From NCBI RefSeq assembly GCF_030931715.1, contig NZ_CP133261.1, positions 1,054,001-1,118,000 on the forward strand: DNA of 64,000 nt, read 5' to 3'. The notes beneath the pieces are model-generated. The model did no database searches. It had not been told where the DNA came from and saw only the letters and a list, made by a program, of their open reading frames with translations. The position numbers were made by a program, and so were the translations under genes. How positions within the stretch are numbered: position 1 is the first letter of the stretch; the number at the start of each line of letters is the position of its first letter. The stretch comes from Tissierella sp. MB52-C2. Its GTDB lineage: Bacteria; Bacillota; Clostridia; Tissierellales; Tissierellaceae. Below, piece after piece: positions 1 through 8,115 of the stretch.

Positions 1-2
1 CA

Positions 3-587
3 GGATTCTCCCACGGATTATCAGGTGTAATTTATGCACTCAGTAGGTTATATAAGCTGACTGACTATAAAGAAGACATATCAATTATTGATAATCTAAT
101 ACAGATAGAAAACAATTATTACAATGATGATATTGAGAATTGGATAGACTTGAGAAGGGAAGATAAATCAAATCTAGATGAGACACCTATACATTGGTGT
201 CATGGAGCAGTTGGTATAGGGTTATCGAGATTAAGATGTAAAGAGATAATAGATACCTCAAGTGATATAGGTAAGGCTCTAGAAGTTGTTAGGAAAAAAG
301 GTTTATATCGTGACAGTGACTGTTTGTGTCATGGAAATTTAGGAAATATTGAATTATTATTAGAAGCATATAAAGAAAATGGCAATTCAAACTTATATAA
401 TGAAGCTATTAACAGAGCAAAAGAGATAATAAGAGAAAGTAAATGCAGAAAAGAAGGATATAAAAATGGTATAGGGCAAGAGTTTGATAGTCCAGGGCTT
501 ATGTTAGGCCTATCTGGAATTGGATATGAAATGCTAAGACTTTTAAACCCAACTAAATATCCTTCTATACTGCTACTGGAGGTTTAA
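3..587 (+). CDS. LanM-type lanthipeptide synthetase, C-terminal cyclase part (5' end outside window)
   Basis: The open frame enters from the left edge and gives about 194 residues. They match the LanC-like cyclase domain that forms thioether rings on dehydrated peptides. GFSHGLSG lies at the start, WCHGAVGIG supplies the first Cys zinc ligand, and CLCHGNLGN supplies the Cys-His pair. The WCHGA form is more typical of bifunctional LanM than of stand-alone LanC, but the dehydratase half is not visible, so LanC or LanKC-like forms cannot be excluded. It ends one base before the kinase gene, so the two are probably co-transcribed. Its likely substrate is the lanthipeptide precursor at 2978. Domain identity is seen; substrate is inferred. 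Confidence 0.85.
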   Translation, partial: GFSHGLSGVIYALSRLYKLTDYKEDISIIDNLIQIENNYYNDDIENWIDLRREDKSNLDETPIHWCHGAVGIGLSRLRCKEIIDTSSDIGKALEVVRKKGLYRDSDCLCHGNLGNIELLLEAYKENGNSNLYNEAINRAKEIIRESKCRKEGYKNGIGQEFDSPGLMLGLSGIGYEMLRLLNPTKYPSILLLEV

Positions 588-588
588 A

Positions 589-2241
589 ATGAGTAAAACA
601 TTATCAAAATCTTTAGATATAAAGATTGATAGAAAGACAATTCTTACAATCTATATTTTTATTCAGATGCTACTACATTTATTAGCATTTAAAACATTAA
701 ATAATCATGGATACAATGTAATAGAGTATGTATCTATATTTTTAGCTTTGATTTATAGTTTTGTTGTTTATCTAGTTATATTATTGAACAATAAAAATAA
801 GGGGACGATATCTTATTATTGTATATCAACGGTGCTGCTAAGCTTTTTCTTGATAATAGATTTAAATTATTTAAGAAGAAACCAGATTCATAATAATTAT
901 GTTTATATTCAAATTATGATATTATTTGTTATGCTTGACATAACACTAAAGATTCTAACACAGAACATCAATAAAGGATCGTTTTATAAGTATATAGTAA
1001 TTACCTTATGGACTTTAGGTGTAGTGTTTGGAATTTCAAGAAGCGATGTATATATGTTAGTTTATCAAATTACATTTTTAATCATCAATATTTATCCAAT
1101 TATATTTTTAATATTTAATTATAAGAAAATAAGAAATTATGGTAAACATTTAATACCTACACTTTTATTATTATCTATTATAAATATCATATTTCTTTCT
1201 TGGTCAATTATTTTTAATGTCCCTAATAGCGGAAGTTATAATTATGACTTATATATTTTTTTACATCTAATAGAAGTTTTTCTAAGCTATTTGGTTTTAT
1301 CTGCACTGGGTTTCTGGAAATTAATAAAAGGCAAAAAAATAGGTATAAAAAGAAACTTAGTTATTGGATGTGTTTTTATTATTGGATACCTATATCTCAG
1401 GAGAGAACAAATAACATTAGGTATATTGTCTATTATTAGTTTGGCATTAATATTAAAACAATGTCAGTTATTAGATCACTATATTAAATTAACTGGTAGC
1501 AAAGATAACTATATAGGTGATGACATAACGAAGGATAATTTATTTAAGCATGTGCTAGAGAACAATATCTTGGATTTCAAAAAAGAGGAATTATATAAAG
1601 AGCGCGTTGCAGATTTCTTACATGATGAGATATTACAAGATGTCATATATATAAAGAGGGAGCTTCGCGACAATTATAAAATATCCGTAGATGATAAAGT
1701 ATTTAAAATTGCTGATAAGATGATAAATAATACAAGAGGACAAATAAGCTTGTATAAACCATATATAAATTATGAAATTAGTTTAGCAGATAATTATTAC
1801 GATCTTATTAAATCATTAAAAAATAGGTTTGGGATGGACAATATATTAGTGGATTTTGTTTGTGATGATAAATTATTTTTAAGCTCTCCATATGATCTGG
1901 TGATATATAGAATGATCCATGAGCTAGTTACTAATATTTTTAAACATTCTAAGGGAGAATATTCAGTTATAGAACTTGAAGTAAAAAATGATACAATTGT
2001 TTTAAATGTTACAAATCATGAAGATTATCTTGAAAATGGCTATATGACAAATACAGATAGCAGGGGGCTTAAAATTATCAAAAGAGAGACGGACAGATTT
2101 GGTGGTACTTTACAAATAAGCTCATTTATGGATTCAGATATTTTAATCAATAAAGACACGCTTGATAACTCTATAGTTAATATAAAAATTGAAATACCAA
2201 TTAAGGGAGAGATAACGTATGAACATTTTATTAATAGATGA
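589..2241 (+). CDS. Membrane sensor histidine kinase (NarL-partner type)
   Basis: The protein has 550 residues. Roughly residues 18-290 contain about eight hydrophobic segments with no large extracellular loop, as in ComP-like peptide-sensing kinases. The phosphoacceptor region ERVADFLHDEILQD puts the His near residue 345. An HATPase domain follows, with an N box around HELVTNIFKHS and a G box around SRGLKII. It starts two bases after the LanM stop and overlaps the regulator by 23 bases, so the three genes form one operon. The arrangement suggests that it senses a peptide, perhaps the product of this locus, and controls the precursor promoters. The ligand is inferred. The HisKA_3-like identity is clear. 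Confidence 0.88.
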   Translation: MSKTLSKSLDIKIDRKTILTIYIFIQMLLHLLAFKTLNNHGYNVIEYVSIFLALIYSFVVYLVILLNNKNKGTISYYCISTVLLSFFLIIDLNYLRRNQIHNNYVYIQIMILFVMLDITLKILTQNINKGSFYKYIVITLWTLGVVFGISRSDVYMLVYQITFLIINIYPIIFLIFNYKKIRNYGKHLIPTLLLLSIINIIFLSWSIIFNVPNSGSYNYDLYIFLHLIEVFLSYLVLSALGFWKLIKGKKIGIKRNLVIGCVFIIGYLYLRREQITLGILSIISLALILKQCQLLDHYIKLTGSKDNYIGDDITKDNLFKHVLENNILDFKKEELYKERVADFLHDEILQDVIYIKRELRDNYKISVDDKVFKIADKMINNTRGQISLYKPYINYEISLADNYYDLIKSLKNRFGMDNILVDFVCDDKLFLSSPYDLVIYRMIHELVTNIFKHSKGEYSVIELEVKNDTIVLNVTNHEDYLENGYMTNTDSRGLKIIKRETDRFGGTLQISSFMDSDILINKDTLDNSIVNIKIEIPIKGEITYEHFINR

Positions 2242-2830
2242 TCATGGTATGTTTAGCGAAAGCTTAAAACTAACATTAGAAAGAGATACTAGGATTGAAA
2301 AAGTTGATATATTGCAGAATATAGATAAAGCAAAACAAAAAATATTTAATAAAGAATATGATATTATTTTAATGGATATCAACATTAAGAAAATCACAGG
2401 AAATAAAGATGGTCTGACAATTGCAAAAGAACTTCTAGAGGAAGATGATACGTTAAAAATAGTGATGCTGACAGGATTTGATATGCCTGGATATGAAAGT
2501 GAAGCTCAGAAGATAGGAGCTAAAGGCTTTATATGTAAAGATGAATATACAGATGTTTTAATTGAGAAACTTGTAAAAGTATATAATGGGCAGACTGTAT
2601 TTAGGAGAAAAGATAATGAAATGGATGAACTCACAGAAAGAGAAAAGGAAATATTAATTCTATATAGTTCAGGACTTTCAAGAAAAGAAGTTGCCGATGA
2701 ATGCGAGATTTCAGTGAGCTCATTAGCTGTAGCATTAAATAGAATTTATGAAAAGTTAGATGTTAAGAATTATCAAGAGATGATAAATAAAGCTTTGGAG
2801 ATTGGATATATAAAGCCAAGTTTTTTCTAA
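2219..2830 (+). CDS. LuxR/NarL-type response regulator
   Basis: The protein has 203 residues. A receiver domain occupies about residues 1-120, with the acidic pair in IDDHG and the phosphorylated Asp near residue 53 in ILMDINIKK. A GerE/LuxR helix-turn-helix lies at about 135-200 (LTEREKEILILYSSGLSRKEVA). It overlaps the 3' end of the kinase gene, its evident partner. A strong hairpin terminator closes the operon just downstream. The next promoter carries an unusual conserved box just upstream of and overlapping its -35 that recurs twice more in the window. This regulator is the best candidate to bind it, by position only. Confidence 0.9.
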   Translation: MNILLIDDHGMFSESLKLTLERDTRIEKVDILQNIDKAKQKIFNKEYDIILMDINIKKITGNKDGLTIAKELLEEDDTLKIVMLTGFDMPGYESEAQKIGAKGFICKDEYTDVLIEKLVKVYNGQTVFRRKDNEMDELTEREKEILILYSSGLSRKEVADECEISVSSLAVALNRIYEKLDVKNYQEMINKALEIGYIKPSFF

Positions 2831-2840
2831 ATAATATCTC

Positions 2841-2875
2841 AAACATAGAATTGATATATAGTTCTATGTTTTTTT
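2841..2875 (+). terminator. Intrinsic terminator after regulator operon
   Basis: The arms AACATAGAA and TTCTATGTT flank a ten-base loop and are followed by a run of seven T. It separates the LanM-kinase-regulator operon from the precursor gene. Confidence 0.85.
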
Positions 2876-2890
2876 ATTTATAAAAAATTT

Positions 2891-2940
2891 CAAAAAATGG
2901 ACAAAAGTTAGCTGACAGGATTTTTATTATAAAATATACT
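2891..2940 (+). promoter_or_regulatory. Regulated promoter, copy 1 (before lanthipeptide precursor)
   Basis: The box GGACAAAAGTTAGCTGACA ends in a -35 hexamer CTGACA at 2912-2917. After exactly 17 bases comes the -10 hexamer TATACT at 2935-2940. An A-rich stretch precedes the box. Copies with the same geometry lie at 13779 and 14220. The conservation upstream of and through the -35 exceeds what sigma factor contacts require, which points to an activator site. GACA occurs twice in the box, 14 bases apart, as would suit a dimeric regulator. Confidence 0.8.
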
Positions 2941-2977
2941 TTAGATAAAGAAGGAAATAAAAAGGAGGTAGACAAGC

Positions 2978-3145
2978 ATGAGCGAATTACTGGAAAGGAT
3001 AAATAAAACTGCAGATGAAATAATAGATCAAAATTTAATAATGGATATGTCAGAACAGAAAATCATTGAGTCAATTTCTGAAGATGAGATTTTTGTATAT
3101 ACTTTTACGCGTGCGTGTCCTACAAGTTTCTTAACATGCTGTTAG
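2978..3145 (+). CDS. Lanthipeptide precursor (lacticin 481/salivaricin A-like core)
   Basis: This 55-residue gene has an AAGGAGG ribosome site seven bases before the ATG. The N-terminal 35-40 residues are an acidic, helical leader with no signal peptide. The C-terminus FTRACPTSFLTCC has three Cys and several Thr/Ser. That ending resembles the C-terminal ring region of the lacticin 481 group, where salivaricin A ends DCPNSVFVCC. No clear Gly-Gly or Gly-Ala cleavage site is visible, so the leader/core border is uncertain. The gene has its own regulated promoter and follows the LanM-kinase-regulator operon. Substrate status is inferred from sequence type and position. Confidence 0.8.
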   Translation: MSELLERINKTADEIIDQNLIMDMSEQKIIESISEDEIFVYTFTRACPTSFLTCC

Positions 3146-3255
3146 TTGGATAATAAAAATTTAAAATATTAACTTTGGGTTTGAAGTAAGATATGGCTAG
3201 TATTAGAAATGACGATTTCTAATTAATATATAGGCTAGCACTTTGAGCGTTCAAA

Positions 3256-3304
3256 AATTAGCAAATGGAATTTTGCTAATATGTAGATAATATTATCTAC
3301 ATAT
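3256..3304 (+). promoter_or_regulatory. Two tandem hairpins ahead of the second precursor
   Basis: An inverted repeat with arms ATTAGCAAA and TTTGCTAAT (about 3257-3280, GGAA-type loop) is followed directly by a perfect 26-base palindrome at 3279-3304. The half-site of the palindrome is ATATGTAGATAAT. The second precursor's ribosome site lies about 20 bases further on. They may stabilise or attenuate the transcript between the two precursor genes, or form an operator. No U-run follows, so a plain terminator is unlikely. Confidence 0.6.
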
Positions 3305-3337
3305 TAATGAAGTCGTAAAATGAAAGGAGGGACAAGT

Positions 3338-3520
3338 ATGAAAAAGTTAGGTAAGAGAAATGACGATAAGAGATTCACATCTTATTACAAAGCTGCTTGT
3401 ACTGAATGTAATTCTATATGTATAGTTGGATGTACACCTCCACATGATTCTAAAGAGGAAATGGCTGAATATGAAGCATTTGAAAGATATTTTCAAAGAA
3501 CAGATTTTCCAAGATGGTAA
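3338..3520 (+). CDS. Cys-rich peptide precursor (CLI_3235-class-like)
   Basis: This 60-residue peptide begins MKKLGKRNDD. I chose ATG 3338 because AAAGGAGGG sits seven bases before it; an in-frame ATG at 3320 lacks such a site. The middle holds CTECNSICIVGC, four Cys spaced x2, x3, x3, followed by a charged tail ending FPRW. The MKKLGK start and the downstream set (exporter, SPASM radical SAM enzyme, TIGR04066-like protein, ACP-like protein) match the clostridial CLI_3235/CcpM system as I recall it. The likely product carries thioether links from Cys to alpha carbons (ranthipeptide). The long tail after the Cys block is notable. Family assignment is from memory. Confidence 0.8.
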   Translation: MKKLGKRNDDKRFTSYYKAACTECNSICIVGCTPPHDSKEEMAEYEAFERYFQRTDFPRW

Positions 3521-3529
3521 TAAGAATGC

Positions 3530-3561
3530 TGTCCAACATCTGTATTTGCAGATGTTGGACA
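3530..3561 (+). promoter_or_regulatory. Strong hairpin between precursor and exporter genes
   Basis: Perfect 13-base arms (TGTCCAACATCTG and its complement) flank a six-base loop nine bases after the precursor stop. No U-run follows. Such hairpins often let the precursor transcript outnumber that of the downstream enzymes by protecting the 3' end or by partial termination. That role is inferred. Confidence 0.75.
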
Positions 3562-3594
3562 CTAAAATATGCAATATAAAGAGGGAAGAAAAGG

Positions 3595-5313
3595 ATGACA
3601 AATAATAGACAAACAAAAAAAATAATGATAGATATTTTAAAGTTATTTTCTCCTTACAGAAAGAGAATTGTCATAATAATTATTTCCACTATCTTTACTT
3701 CTTTAATAAGTATATTTACTCCGTTAATAAGACAAATTTTAATAGATGATGGTATTATAAAAAATGATATGAAAACAGTAGGGATTATTACTCTGGTAAT
3801 GCTACTTTTTGTTATTGTAAATTTAATTTTTGAATATATAGAAATGGTAAACTCAACCTATATTATTCAGATGGTGCCATTTAATCTTTTAAAAGAATGC
3901 TTTAGTAAAATGTTAAGACTTAAGATGGCATATTATGATAATACGACTTATTATAAGGTAATTGAAAATATTAAGTTTGATATATCGACTATTACGACTG
4001 TAGTCGACCAAAGTACTTTTTTAATACTTGGAAGAATAGTTAACTTTGTTGGTGGATTAATTGGATTATCTATTATAAGTTGGAAGCTGAGTATTATTAT
4101 TCTAATTGCCATTCCAATCAAGATATGCATTACTAATTATTTTACTAAACGTAAGACCACTTTGTTTAAAGAATTAATGATAAAAGTTGAAAAGTCAAAT
4201 GAGTGGCTTGGAGATGTGCTTGCTAATATAGAAACAATAAAGTTATGGAATTTATATACTCATTCAAAAAATGCATTTGTTGATGTTAAAAATGAGGAAA
4301 TAAGCTCAAGAAGAACTACAATATATAACGATAAAATAAATAATATGATTAGCAATGTGATAGGTTTGATTGTAAGCATAACGATATATTTTTATGGAGC
4401 CTCACTTGTTATTAATGGAGAGATTACATTAGGTGGACTCTTTGCGTTTTTGTCTTATTCAACAACATTAATAAGTACAATAAGTTTAATTACTTTTGTT
4501 AAATATAGAACGGCAGAAATAATACCGGCGTATTTAAGGTATATGGAATTTTTGAACTTAGATGAAGAGACATCAGTAGATAGCAAAAAAATTTCTTGCC
4601 ATAACAGACCTTCGAATATATCACTAAGGAATGTTAGTCTTGTTGTTGATAATAGAACAATCTTGGAAAATATTTCATTTACAATTAATAAAGGAGAGAA
4701 AGTAGCAATATGGGGAGAAAATGGCAGTGGGAAAACATCAATTATTAACTTATTATTAGGTTTCATACATCCTAGTAAAGGCAGTATTTTAATTGATGAG
4801 ATTAACCTTAAAGATATAGATATAGACTCTTATCGCGATAATATAAGAGTTGTTACGCAACATACAAAATTATTTAATCGAAGTATATATGAAAATGTAG
4901 ATCCTCAAAATATTTATAGAGAACAAGAAATAATTGATTTACTAAAAGAATTTAATATAGAAAGCTTTTTGCAGAATTTAAGACGCGAAAACAACGTAAA
5001 AATAGGAACTAATGGTAACAAGTTATCGGGAGGCGAAAAACAAAAGCTTTCTCTTCTAAGGGCATATTTAAAGAAGGGAAATATTCTAATCTTAGATGAG
5101 CCAACTTCTAATTATGATGAAGAATCAAAAAAGACATTTGATAAAATAATTAAAATGAAAACAAATGATAATATTTTAATCATAGTTACTCATAATAGAG
5201 AAATATTAAAGGAAGTGGACAAGATTATAAAGATATCCAATGGCACTGTTGACGGTATTTTTACATATGAAGAATTCTGTGAGATTACTTCAGAAATATC
5301 ATATAAAACTTAA
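3595..5313 (+). CDS. ABC exporter, fused membrane and ATPase domains
   Basis: The protein has 572 residues. Six membrane segments lie in about residues 20-310 and an ATPase domain in about 340-560. Walker A is GENGSGKTS, the signature is LSGGEKQKLS and Walker B is ILILDEPTS, followed by a switch His in VTHN. There is no N-terminal C39 peptidase domain, so leader removal must be done elsewhere, plausibly by the S8 protease five genes downstream. GAGGGAAGAAAAGG supplies a ribosome site. It sits between the Cys-rich precursor and the maturase, so it most likely exports the mature peptide. Confidence 0.88.
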   Translation: MTNNRQTKKIMIDILKLFSPYRKRIVIIIISTIFTSLISIFTPLIRQILIDDGIIKNDMKTVGIITLVMLLFVIVNLIFEYIEMVNSTYIIQMVPFNLLKECFSKMLRLKMAYYDNTTYYKVIENIKFDISTITTVVDQSTFLILGRIVNFVGGLIGLSIISWKLSIIILIAIPIKICITNYFTKRKTTLFKELMIKVEKSNEWLGDVLANIETIKLWNLYTHSKNAFVDVKNEEISSRRTTIYNDKINNMISNVIGLIVSITIYFYGASLVINGEITLGGLFAFLSYSTTLISTISLITFVKYRTAEIIPAYLRYMEFLNLDEETSVDSKKISCHNRPSNISLRNVSLVVDNRTILENISFTINKGEKVAIWGENGSGKTSIINLLLGFIHPSKGSILIDEINLKDIDIDSYRDNIRVVTQHTKLFNRSIYENVDPQNIYREQEIIDLLKEFNIESFLQNLRRENNVKIGTNGNKLSGGEKQKLSLLRAYLKKGNILILDEPTSNYDEESKKTFDKIIKMKTNDNILIIVTHNREILKEVDKIIKISNGTVDGIFTYEEFCEITSEISYKT

Positions 5314-5328
5314 AGGGAGGAAGAGAAT

Positions 5329-6747
5329 ATGTATATGTACAAAACAATAAAATCTCCATATAAGTATTACGTATATGATGGAAATATGAATTCTATTTTG
5401 GAAATCGAAAAATCAGAATTTCAATCATTAAGGAGAATAGAAGAAGGGAGGGGACAAGCTGGAGATAATGTGATTTTACAATCTTTTCAAAAATCTGGTT
5501 TTTGCAATGAATCAAATATTAAAGAAATAAAACATCCTGATACAGATAATGTAGAGTATTATTTAGAAAGTATGTTGTCGCGAATATATTTACAGGTAAC
5601 ACAAAATTGTAATTTACGATGTAATTACTGTGTTTATTCTGGAAATTATAAGAATAGAACTCATTCCGATAAAGTTATGGATTTTGAAATGGCTAAAAAA
5701 GCAGTCGATTATTTGGTAAAGCATTCATATGATTCTTTTGAGTATACTGTAGGATTTTATGGAGGGGAACCACTATTAGAATTTGAGTTGATAAAGAAAG
5801 TTATTTCATATATAAAGTCAAATTACTCTAATAAAAAATTTGTCTATACCATAACAACGAATGGAACATTACTTTCATCTGAAATAACAAATTATTTAGT
5901 AGAGAATGATTTTAGATTAGTTATTAGTCTAGATGGCCATAAAGAATGTCAAGATACTAATCGTAAATTTATTAGTGGAAAAGGTACATTTGATATTATA
6001 ATCAAAAACTTAGAGCGAATAAGAGATCAACATCCAGATTATTTCTCAACAATCTTAATTAATTCTGTACTTTCTCCAGATGCTGATATAATAAATGTAA
6101 AAGATTTTTTCGCTACTCATAATCTAATAAAAAATATGCGAGTAATAAGCACTGCAGTTTCTGAGGTATATAGCAATGAAATGATTTATTATCCTGATGA
6201 GTACCGTGCTGTTGAAAGATTTGAAACATCTAAATGTATGCTCTGGTTAATAGGTAAGCTTGATTTTGACAAAGTTTCAGACCTTTTTACGCGATGGAAT
6301 GGCCCTGCTATTGAAAAATATAGGTTAATGAAAAAAATAGGAAAGATATCAGAAGTTAGTCATCCTGGAGGTCCTTGTATTCCTGGGAAGTTTAGATTAT
6401 TTATTGATATAAATGGAAATATATTTCCATGTGAGAGGATAAGTGAAAAGTCCCAAATAATGAACATAGGGAATTTAAACACTGGTATAGATGTTCAAAA
6501 AGTTAAGGATATACTTAATGTTGGCAGTTGTACTAAAGAAGAATGTCGAAATTGTTGGTGCTTTATTTTTTGTGGACAATGTGCTGCACATGCTGATGAG
6601 TTAGATGATAAACCTTCTCCAGAGAAAAGATTATCTAGATGTAATCAACATAAAGAAGCGGTAATTGATGATTTCTTAGATATTTGTTTTTTGAAGGAGA
6701 ATAGTTATAACTTTGAGGAAGGAGTTTTACAATGGGAAAAATTATGA
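5329..6747 (+). CDS. Radical SAM/SPASM peptide maturase (CcpM-like)
   Basis: The protein has 472 residues. The radical SAM cluster motif CNLRCNYC has Cys near 94, 98 and 101, followed by GGEPLL. The C-terminal SPASM region holds CIPG, FPCERIS, CTKEECRNCWCFIFCGQC and a late Cys, enough for two auxiliary Fe-S clusters. The first 80 residues look like a peptide-recognition domain. This layout matches maturases that install Cys thioethers, and the Cys-rich precursor two genes upstream is the obvious substrate. AAAGGGAGGAAGAG lies before the ATG. Its last 16 bases overlap the next gene. I am sure of the superfamily, fairly sure of the CcpM group. Confidence 0.88.
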   Translation: MYMYKTIKSPYKYYVYDGNMNSILEIEKSEFQSLRRIEEGRGQAGDNVILQSFQKSGFCNESNIKEIKHPDTDNVEYYLESMLSRIYLQVTQNCNLRCNYCVYSGNYKNRTHSDKVMDFEMAKKAVDYLVKHSYDSFEYTVGFYGGEPLLEFELIKKVISYIKSNYSNKKFVYTITTNGTLLSSEITNYLVENDFRLVISLDGHKECQDTNRKFISGKGTFDIIIKNLERIRDQHPDYFSTILINSVLSPDADIINVKDFFATHNLIKNMRVISTAVSEVYSNEMIYYPDEYRAVERFETSKCMLWLIGKLDFDKVSDLFTRWNGPAIEKYRLMKKIGKISEVSHPGGPCIPGKFRLFIDINGNIFPCERISEKSQIMNIGNLNTGIDVQKVKDILNVGSCTKEECRNCWCFIFCGQCAAHADELDDKPSPEKRLSRCNQHKEAVIDDFLDICFLKENSYNFEEGVLQWEKL

Positions 6748-7814
6748 TATATCCGTTTGGAAAGGAAACAGCCCCAATAATGAGAAATATTGATCTTATA
6801 AATAATGTGGGAATTCAACTAGTTACTGACATTAACCATGATATTTATATCAAGGAATATCCTGAACTAGATGGTAATCAAATTATCCACAATTTATCAA
6901 ATGATTTTGAAAAGTCTTTAAATGAAAGTGAGACTGTATATGTTCCTTTTGAAAAAGCTTACTTTTCTATAGAGAGATACATTGAAACAATTGAAAAAAT
7001 AATTAAATCAGAGAAAAGAGTATTCTTATCACGAGATTTATATAAAGAATTAACTAATATTGAATATAAATTTGCAGATAAAGTTACTACTTATGATCAT
7101 CATAGAAATATGAAATTAAAAGTAAAGACTAGGGAAATATTTCAAATTAATGTGCCAGTTATTATTGTTCTAGGGGATGGTCTAAACTGTAATAAATTTG
7201 ATATACAATTATCATTGAGAAGGTTTTTTAAGAACAAAGGATACGCTGTGTCACAGTTAGGTACGAAAGAATATTCAGATTTATTTGGATTTGATTCATT
7301 CCCATCTTTTATTTTTGAAGATGGGAAAATAGATGATATAATTATCGCTTTGAATCATATGGTATATAGTAAAATAATAAATGAAAAACCAGATTTAATG
7401 ATTATAGGTGTTCCTGGAGGTGTCTTGCCCATAAGTGAAGAACATCCTGAAGAATTTGGAAAGTTTGCATATATGATAACAAATGCTGTTAAACCAGATA
7501 TAGCAATTAGAAGTTTGTACAACAATGACTATACTGATAGATTTTTTGAAAATGATATGCAGATGTGTAAGTATAAATTGGACAGTATTGTTGAGTATTA
7601 TAATATTTCGAATACAAGACTTATTTATCCAGAAATTAAATATGGAGATTTGACATATTTAACAATTAGTAATAATACATCTGAAAATTATATAGAAGAA
7701 CAAAATCAGAAGAACACCCATTATACTTTGTTCAATGTACTAGGAAATCATAATGTTGAAAAAGTCTATGAGCAGATATTGGAGCAATTGTCTCAGAATA
7801 AAGTCCAAATATAG
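6732..7814 (+). CDS. TIGR04066-like peptide maturation system protein
   Basis: The protein has 360 residues, soluble, with no signal peptide. It starts inside the maturase gene, so translation is probably coupled. The opening IYPFGKETAPIMRN and the central stretch VPVIIVLGDGLNCNKFDIQ fit, from memory, the TIGR04066 family that accompanies clostridial CLI_3235 precursors. LIIGVPGGVLP suggests a nucleotide-like or Rossmann fold loop. Its biochemical role is unknown. Context makes it an accessory to maturation of the Cys-rich peptide. Confidence 0.72.
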   Translation: MGKIMIYPFGKETAPIMRNIDLINNVGIQLVTDINHDIYIKEYPELDGNQIIHNLSNDFEKSLNESETVYVPFEKAYFSIERYIETIEKIIKSEKRVFLSRDLYKELTNIEYKFADKVTTYDHHRNMKLKVKTREIFQINVPVIIVLGDGLNCNKFDIQLSLRRFFKNKGYAVSQLGTKEYSDLFGFDSFPSFIFEDGKIDDIIIALNHMVYSKIINEKPDLMIIGVPGGVLPISEEHPEEFGKFAYMITNAVKPDIAIRSLYNNDYTDRFFENDMQMCKYKLDSIVEYYNISNTRLIYPEIKYGDLTYLTISNNTSENYIEEQNQKNTHYTLFNVLGNHNVEKVYEQILEQLSQNKVQI

Positions 7815-7830
7815 TTTAAGGAGAGATAAT

Positions 7831-8091
7831 GTGCATAATAAGAAAAATATAGAAAAAAAGGTAATTGAAATAATAGAAAGAGTTTGTAGTAGAAAAGTAG
7901 AACAAATAGATACAAATATATTTATTAATCCATTTTATATGTCTAGTCGTGAATTAGCCTATATTTTTGTTGAATTAGAGAAAGAATATGATATTGATTT
8001 GAATGAATTGGTTGAAGTGTATAAAGACCATACGGTAGCAAATCTGATAGATGCTATAGTAAAATTAACATCCTTAGTGGAAGTAATGTAG
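7831..8091 (+). CDS. Small acyl-carrier-related maturation protein
   Basis: GTG 7831 is chosen because AAGGAGA sits seven bases before it. An upstream in-frame ATG at 7753 would overlap the previous gene by 62 bases and lacks a ribosome site. The result is 86 residues, predicted all-helical and acidic, with the pattern of an acyl carrier protein (NIFINPFYMSSRELAYIFVELEKEY). The usual Asp-Ser-Leu phosphopantetheine site is not obvious: SSREL stands in its place. It fits the ACP-related protein recorded in CLI_3235-type clusters. Whether it carries a cofactor is open. Confidence 0.72.
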   Translation: MHNKKNIEKKVIEIIERVCSRKVEQIDTNIFINPFYMSSRELAYIFVELEKEYDIDLNELVEVYKDHTVANLIDAIVKLTSLVEVM

Positions 8092-8115
8092 CATCAAAAC
8101 TGGATTTATTATATA

